This document shows, one piece after another, positions 5,929 to 6,301 of a stretch of 6,301 nucleotides of DNA. The position numbers were made by a program, and so were the translations under genes. This stretch comes from Planctomycetota bacterium. GTDB lineage: Bacteria; Planctomycetota; Planctomycetia; Pirellulales; Pirellulaceae. Within the stretch, counting starts at the first letter, position 1. Each line of letters begins with the position of its first letter. The notes under the pieces are model-generated. The model had not been told where the DNA came from and did not search any database. It saw only the letters and a list, made by a program, of their open reading frames with translations. Location: positions 1 through 6,301 of the forward strand of contig JAHWKS010000362.1 in the NCBI GenBank assembly GCA_019347795.1. Reading direction: 5' to 3'.

Positions 5929-6007
5929 GGTGGCTGGCGGCGGAGCGGAGCGACGCCCCAGCACCGAATGTCGCTGGGGCGTCGCTTAGGCTCCGCCGCC
6001 AGCCACC
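5929..6007. repeat. 79-nt inverted repeat (REP/MITE-like) between flgD and flgE
   Basis: The outer arms 5929-5946 and 5990-6007 are perfect reverse complements of 18 bases (GGTGGCTGGCGGCGGAGC against GCTCCGCCGCCAGCCACC). After a small asymmetric internal loop (GG at 5947-5948, TAG at 5987-5989), inner arms 5949-5962 and 5973-5986 pair perfectly over 14 bases (AGCGACGCCCCAGC). The apical loop is 10 bases, 5963-5972. In total 32 base pairs form. No T-run follows on either side, so it does not have the layout of an intrinsic terminator. There is no obvious flanking direct duplication. It lies entirely in the gap between two hook genes, which is typical of REP or MITE-like intergenic elements. 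It could also shape the flgD-flgE transcript by folding into a very stable RNA stem. Confidence 0.85.
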
Positions 6008-6034
6008 CTGCCGTCCATTCCCTCTCAAAGTTCG

Positions 6035-6301
6035 CTATGTTGCGTCCAGCACCTCGCGGACGTTCGTCATCCGCACGCTGGTTTCGCCCAGGTGGAGGCG
6101 ATACGTGCGGAGGTCCTTGTTCTCCTCGTCGATCTCCACCGTCACCCGGTCCACTTTGCCCGAGACTTCCTCGCCGTGATCGGTGAGGGCGGCCACGTTC
6201 TTGCCGATCAGGGTGCTGGCGGTTCCGAGGTTTTGCCCCGTGAGGAGGGCGTCCAGCGTTTCGATGAGCTGGTTGGTGGCCGAGATCTCGCGAATTTGAC
6301 C
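6035..6301 (-). CDS. flgD: Hook-capping protein FlgD (3' part only)
   Basis: The last 88 codons of a gene that continues past the right edge. FlgD is the scaffold that caps the tip of the growing hook and guides FlgE assembly. The visible part begins GQIREISATNQLIETLDALL, followed by TGQNLGTASTLIGKNV. This matches the FlgD segment that leads into the LIGK-V turn, and a beta-rich piece (GEEVSGKVDRVTVEID, then TYRLHLGETSVRMTNVREVL) follows up to TAG at 6035-6037. Only about 56 residues follow the LIGK motif. The Ig-like insertion found in long FlgD proteins such as that of E. coli is therefore absent, as in the short FlgD of Bacillus. Directly before flgE, the position is the usual one. The reading frame is reliable because it runs without a stop to the edge and the motifs are in phase. 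Confidence 0.9.
   Translation of the reverse strand, partial: GQIREISATNQLIETLDALLTGQNLGTASTLIGKNVAALTDHGEEVSGKVDRVTVEIDEENKDLRTYRLHLGETSVRMTNVREVLDAT

Noticed and set aside
5893..5964. An upstream extension of flgE by 24 codons
   Set aside because: The added residues are unlike any hook protein N terminus and come from the palindromic repeat. The ATG at 5892 starts the conserved hook signature and has a purine-rich site before it.
5929..6007. The palindrome as a rho-independent terminator of flgD
   Set aside because: No run of T follows the stem on the minus strand (the next bases are CGTCGTTGCG), and flgE directly downstream belongs to the same functional unit.

Overview
The window is one face of a flagellar operon. 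Every supported gene lies on the minus strand, so transcription runs from high to low coordinates. In transcriptional order the genes are flgD (3' part only, cut by the right edge), flgE, flbD/swrD, motA, motB, fliL, fliN and a signal-peptide protein (5' part only, cut by the left edge) that sits where fliO is expected. The block is GC-rich and tightly packed. motA-motB, motB-fliL and fliL-fliN are spaced by only a few bases or overlap by one. The larger gaps are flgD-flgE (142 bp), flgE-flbD (189 bp) and flbD-motA (62 bp).

The order flgE-flbD-motA-motB-fliL-fliN resembles the fla/che-type clusters of Firmicutes and spirochetes, in which a small FlbD/SwrD gene follows the hook gene. High GC, the oversized hook protein, the diverged stator peptidoglycan-binding site and the style of the sequence suggest a planctomycete (Pirellulales-like). 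That assignment is inferred from overall character and rests on no marker gene.

The genes cover successive stages of flagellar assembly and function. FlgD caps the growing hook and FlgE is the hook subunit. MotA and MotB form the ion-driven stator. FlbD/SwrD and FliL are stator-supporting factors. FliN belongs to the C-ring switch. The last, partial gene probably starts the export-apparatus genes (fliO, with fliPQR expected beyond the edge).

Three things stand out. (1) FlgE is about twice the usual size. Its variable region carries two tandem fibronectin-III-like repeats of about 100 residues, of a kind more often seen in phage virion proteins, followed by a flagellin/hook-IN-like stretch. 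(2) A near-perfect 79-nt inverted repeat lies between flgD and flgE and has no T-run, so it looks like a REP/MITE-like element and not an intrinsic terminator. (3) fliM is missing from its usual place, and FliN carries two FliM/FliY-like 'EIDALL' segments in its N-terminal region. MotB also has Ser where the peptidoglycan-binding Asp of the GHTD motif is expected, and MotA/MotB look like the sodium-driven type. I found no convincing promoter, tRNA, rRNA, CRISPR array or transposase gene.
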